From Hamiltosporidium magnivora (taxonomy: Eukaryota; Microsporidia; Dubosqiidae): DNA of 10,395 nucleotides. Positions 7,459 through 10,395 of the stretch are shown here, one piece after another. The stretch's first letter is position 1. Every line of letters begins with the position of its first letter. The position numbers and the translations under genes were made by a program. Under the pieces are notes generated by a model. That model was not told the origin of the DNA and did no database searches. It saw nothing but the letters and a program-made list of their open reading frames with translations. Location of the stretch: positions 1-10,395 of the forward strand of contig PITI01000601.1 of the NCBI GenBank assembly GCA_004325065.1. Reading direction: 5' to 3'.

Positions 7459-8613
7459 TCAATTCTTTTTATTCCTTTTTGTAATTGTCAAACAATTTAT
7501 TTTCAAATAATTACAAATCTCAACAACAATATCAAAAACAAACTGAAAGTATAAAAAAGACGAGACCATAGAAAGTATTGGAATTATAATGACATTATAA
7601 ATACCAAAACCTCTAATATTCAATATACTAAGTGATATAAAATATAAAAAATAAGAAAATATAGGCATCGGTATTTTTTCTTTCAGCAAATGAGAATAAA
7701 CAGTCTGTGTACATAAAATAGAAAAATTAAAGAAAAGTGGGAAAAGTTGTAAAAAGAAAATAAGTGCATATCCACGTATAAATATATATCTTGCTGACCA
7801 TGTAAGTCCCAATATAACAAGAAGTTGAAATATTTGCAATAAAGATCTGCGACTTCGTCTTTTCTTCTTGTATTTTTTTATGTTGTACAATGTGTAAATA
7901 ATTGTTCCAACAGAAAATAAAAAACAAAAAGTTGCGAAATCTGTCTCAAAATAATTTTGGAATTTTATATTCAACAATTTACAGAACAACTTTTCTAAAA
8001 AATTATTTTTGGAAAAATTCCAAAAATTCTTCCCAAATATAAAAGTAATAAGTTGAACCAAAATAACACTGTATACTCCTTCAGTCGCTCCATTTATATA
8101 TCCAAGATTAAAAATTCCAGTATAATACTCTTCAAGAGCTACACAATAGAAACCAATCATTAAACAAAATAAAAACATATAAAATGAAACGGATCTTCCA
8201 AATCCGGCCGCAGAACATACTAAAACCGAGGACATACAACAGACTAACGAATCTGATCCATGATCAAACAACTGTCCTAAGGGTGATTTTTCATTGGTTC
8301 TTCTTGCTTGTTTACCATCTATAGCATCAAAAGTTGCATAAAGAAAAAAAAGTATCGCATTAACCAAAATAATCCTACGTGGTGCTGAACCAATGAGTTC
8401 TGGATCGTGATTGACAGTTATGAAATAACTTGTTATTACACATAATAGTCCACATACTGTTATTAGATTTGGTGCTATCCAAAGGGGAATAAGATTAACC
8501 ACCCAGTCATAATATGGATTAAGTACTTTGTTTGCTAATATTGATTTGTCTGTACATTCATAATGGTACGTTTTTAAGTTTTCTAATGGATCTATTGCTG
8601 TTCCTCTTAACAT
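7459..8613 (-). CDS. EPT1: CDP-alcohol phosphotransferase, ethanolamine/choline type
   Basis: This integral membrane enzyme transfers phosphoethanolamine or phosphocholine from its CDP form to diacylglycerol, the last Kennedy-pathway step in the ER. The family signature DG(x)2AR(x)8G(x)3D(x)3D is perfect: DGKQAR starts at residue 99 and PLGQLFDHGSD ends at residue 121, with metal-binding aspartates D96, D99, D117 and D121. EEYYTGIFNLGYINGATEG matches the family WEEYHTGxLYLGxxNGPxEG. About nine hydrophobic segments follow, with a basic loop KKYKKKRRSRR between two of them. The 384 residues agree with yeast Ept1 (391). I prefer the ATG at 8613: it leaves nine residues before LENLKTYHY, as in yeast Ept1 before IENLKSYKY, and CCCAC abuts it. 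An in-frame ATG at 8643 would add ten residues. Headgroup specificity cannot be read from sequence. It lies 128 bases downstream of the Dph4 gene on the same strand. Confidence 0.93.
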   Translation of the reverse strand: MLRGTAIDPLENLKTYHYECTDKSILANKVLNPYYDWVVNLIPLWIAPNLITVCGLLCVITSYFITVNHDPELIGSAPRRIILVNAILFFLYATFDAIDGKQARRTNEKSPLGQLFDHGSDSLVCCMSSVLVCSAAGFGRSVSFYMFLFCLMIGFYCVALEEYYTGIFNLGYINGATEGVYSVILVQLITFIFGKNFWNFSKNNFLEKLFCKLLNIKFQNYFETDFATFCFLFSVGTIIYTLYNIKKYKKKRRSRRSLLQIFQLLVILGLTWSARYIFIRGYALIFFLQLFPLFFNFSILCTQTVYSHLLKEKIPMPIFSYFLYFISLSILNIRGFGIYNVIIIPILSMVSSFLYFQFVFDIVVEICNYLKINCLTITKRNKKN

Positions 8614-8618
8614 GTGGG
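8614..8618 (-). promoter_or_regulatory. CCCAC motif abutting the preferred EPT1 start
   Basis: On the minus strand CCCAC stands directly before the ATG at 8613. It resembles the CCCAT seen before the three other genes but differs in the last base and has no spacer. No CCC occurs between the alternative ATG at 8643 and the stop codon of the upstream Dph4 gene. If transcription starts here the mRNA would be almost leaderless. Confidence 0.35.
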
Positions 8619-8741
8619 ATGTTTTTATGGAATTTTTATACATTTAAAACTTTCTAACAAAAAACAAAAAAAATAAATTTTTAATTTTAAAACAAAAAAA
8701 AGTTTCAAAAAAAAAAGAAAAAATTTTATTTGAATTTATAA

Positions 8742-9101
8742 TCAGATATCAGAAATTTTGATGTAACATTGACAATATCTACATGGAATACATCCATCAA
8801 ATTGATCATCGATATCATAAATACCTCCACATCTACATACAGCAGAATTATTCTGAATATTTTTTAATGTATACGTATCATGTAAATATTCCTCTTTGAA
8901 AGTTTTTTCATTTTTTACTAAATTATCATAAAATTGTTTTTTATCGCTTAAAAGTATTTCAGATGCTTTTTTTATACTTTGAAAATCTTTTGAATCGCCA
9001 CCTTTGTCCGGATGTGTAGATAATGATTTTTTTAAAAATGCTTTTTTTATTTCTTTTTTTGAAGCATTTTTTTCAATATCAAGAAGTTTATAAAGGCTCA
9101 T
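8742..9101 (-). CDS. DPH4: Dph4-type J-domain protein with CSL zinc finger (diphthamide synthesis)
   Basis: The 119-residue protein has an N-terminal J domain (about residues 2-62) that begins MSLYKLLDIEKNASKKEIKK and holds the HPD triad at 30-32. It is followed by a CSL/DPH-type zinc finger with cysteines C89 and C91 (CRCGG) and C107 and C110 (CRYC). This order is that of Dph4/Jjj3 (human DNAJC24), which supports the first step of diphthamide formation on elongation factor 2 in the cytoplasm. The usual CSL tripeptide reads CQC here, and an extra cysteine, C104, precedes it. It is shorter than human DNAJC24 (149) and yeast Jjj3 (172), mostly in the linker. The open frame extends to an ATG at 9209, but the 36 extra residues are hydrophobic and unlike the family. 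CCCAT at 9115-9119 lies inside that extension, so 9101 is the better start. Confidence 0.88.
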   Translation of the reverse strand: MSLYKLLDIEKNASKKEIKKAFLKKSLSTHPDKGGDSKDFQSIKKASEILLSDKKQFYDNLVKNEKTFKEEYLHDTYTLKNIQNNSAVCRCGGIYDIDDQFDGCIPCRYCQCYIKISDI

Positions 9102-9114
9102 TATATATAAAAAA

Positions 9115-9119
9115 ATGGG
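9115..9119 (-). promoter_or_regulatory. CCCAT start-proximal motif of the Dph4 gene
   Basis: On the minus strand CCCAT is followed by 13 bases (a T run ending TATATA) and the ATG at 9101. The spacing equals that of the kinase gene, and the T-rich run ending in TATA mirrors the Pat1-like gene. It supports 9101 over the upstream in-frame ATG at 9209. Confidence 0.6.
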
Positions 9120-9409
9120 TTTGAAATATATTTGTTGATATTCGAAAATACAAGATTGATTATACAGAGAATCAGAAATATAAATGAACATAATAATAAT
9201 TAAAAACAACTAGATTAAATTAAAATCAACTATGAAACAAATAATTGAATAAAAAATGTAAATTTTTTTTGTAATATTTTTTTGTAAACCTCAGAAAAGG
9301 TGCGAAGGAAAGCACAAACGAGTTTAAAAAAACTCTAAACAACTTATTTAACAAATAGATATATTGTTTTTTTTATCGTGAAATTTTTAATTTTAAAATC
9401 ATCTACTTC

Positions 9410-10395
9410 GGAGAAAATCTGAAAAAAAATGATTTTCGATCTTTTACTTGGCCTACTGCCTTTTTAGCCGTTTTAATTTCTTCTTCTATTCGAATTATCA
9501 TTTATATTTATTGTAGGTTTTCTAATGTGGCTCTTATCCTAAAATTTTGGTATGATTTAGTTATTGTATTCTTTTTAAACCCATCTTCCTCGTTACTAGC
9601 TTTTTAGAGGTGAGTCGGTTCCTAGAGCATCTCTGCTCTCTTAATATCACTTAATGGCGTTTTATATAAGCCTTCTTCTACATTTCCTTCACGCTTAAGT
9701 ACTCTTTATCAATCAAAGAAATTTTTATACCAGTTATTTTTGCACAATAAAATGAATATGTGCAACCACATTCATAAGACATTTTCCGTCTTAAGAGGTA
9801 TGTGATGTAGTATTTTGTCACAATACCGTATAAGTTACCATACAAGAGATTATCTCGATATTACATTTATAAATAAGACCCAACTATTTGGCTAGCATGT
9901 CATACTTCCTAAGTTTCTCAGTTTTCTTGATCTGAAGTAATTTCTAATTCAATGAGTGTTATTATATTTTTTTCACATCCAAAATAAATATTTCGGATCT
10001 TTTATACAGAAATATGCCATTAGTTTTTATTTTGGTGTTCATCCTTATCTTCGCATGTTATTTTTCAAGCACTTCTTAACTGTTTGACTTCTGTTCGTTT
10101 TGAAGACTGAAAATGATATCTATTTGATAGGTGTATGTGTAATGTCGTACCGTTTCATTGTGTCGTCTAGTATAGTCATGGCCGAGCATCTATCCCCATC
10201 GACTTGCTAAATGATCCAATGTTTTTCCAGACTGATTGCAATTTAGACACACATCATCTACTCCCCAGAATACATTGCTATCCTGGATATAGCAAAACAC
10301 TACTTCATCACGTGGTCTAATATTTTCTTCTTTGAGCCATCTAGACGATTGACTAACACTCGCAAACTCATTTTTTCTTGCATTATATAACTTTG
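9410..10395 (-). mobile_element. Decayed second copy of the RLE non-LTR retrotransposon, cut by the window edge
   Basis: On the minus strand, 10393 down to 10188 is open for about 68 codons. It includes FASVSQSSRWLKEENIRPRD, VFCYIQDSNVFWG and a zinc-binding segment VCLNCNQSGKTLDHLASRW. In R2-type elements this is a CCHC site; the last Cys is Trp here, followed at once by a stop. YTRRHNETV, RSEIFILD, IITLIELEITS, EKLRKYDMLA and GLIYKCNIEII then match the plus-strand copy (for example RPDIFILD, EKIRKYDLLA, GLIYKCSVEII) across several frames. The first catalytic Asp has become Glu (RPD to RSE), and there are many stops, deletions and frameshifts, so it is inactive. The tail region (about 9525-9418) still aligns with the acidic tail of the other copy. 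The copy continues beyond the window and keeps more 5' sequence than the copy at 5325-6086. Confidence 0.78.

Noticed and set aside
7727..7927. Minus-strand open frame of 66 codons within EPT1
   Set aside because: It overlaps the EPT1 coding sequence in another frame on the same strand; its hydrophobic character comes from the membrane segments of EPT1.
9320..9335. Short inverted repeat GAGTTT-AAAA-AAACTC as a terminator
   Set aside because: Arms of six AT-rich bases arise easily by chance here, and intrinsic hairpin terminators are not expected in a eukaryote.
1..10395. CRISPR arrays, bacterial operons or defence islands
   Set aside because: No regularly spaced repeats, no ribosome-binding sites, and all recognisable proteins are eukaryotic.

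Overview
The window looks like a strongly AT-rich eukaryotic, most probably microsporidian, chromosome segment. It holds four intact genes with no visible introns, all encoding short and unmistakably eukaryotic proteins. Three of the four carry the same CCCAT motif 7 to 13 bases before the start codon, like the CCC-type start-proximal signals known from microsporidia. The rest is a graveyard of decayed reading frames. Only four intact genes in 10.4 kb is sparse for a microsporidian and fits one of the expanded, transposon-rich genomes. The genus cannot be fixed from this sequence.

Layout, left to right. A short open frame on the minus strand (1-60) may be the start of a gene leaving the window. 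Positions 174 to about 1323, minus strand, hold a decayed gene whose clearest part (174-598) reads as leucine-rich repeats. Positions 1551-2160, minus, hold a second, unrelated decayed frame that may come from a retroelement. Then come two intact plus-strand genes: a CDK9/BUR1-type kinase (2358-3491) and a small protein resembling the decapping activator Pat1 (4058-5047). A 5'-truncated non-LTR retrotransposon tail with a restriction-enzyme-like endonuclease (RLE) domain follows on the plus strand (about 5325-6086). After it lie a degraded minus-strand relic (about 6230-6790) and an empty stretch. Two intact minus-strand genes come next: a CDP-alcohol phosphotransferase of the EPT1/CPT1 family (7459-8613) and, upstream of it, the J-domain/CSL zinc-finger protein Dph4 (8742-9101). 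The window ends inside a second, more decayed copy of the same RLE element on the minus strand (about 9410-10395).

The four intact genes are housekeeping functions with no common pathway: transcription elongation, mRNA decapping, phospholipid synthesis and diphthamide synthesis. The two RLE relics are inverted relative to each other, with their 3' ends facing inward around the EPT1-DPH4 pair. I found no sign of a new defence or biosynthetic system. The points most worth following are the shared start-site motif, the start-codon corrections it implies, the acidic C-terminal tail shared by both RLE copies, and the unannotated leucine-rich-repeat relic.
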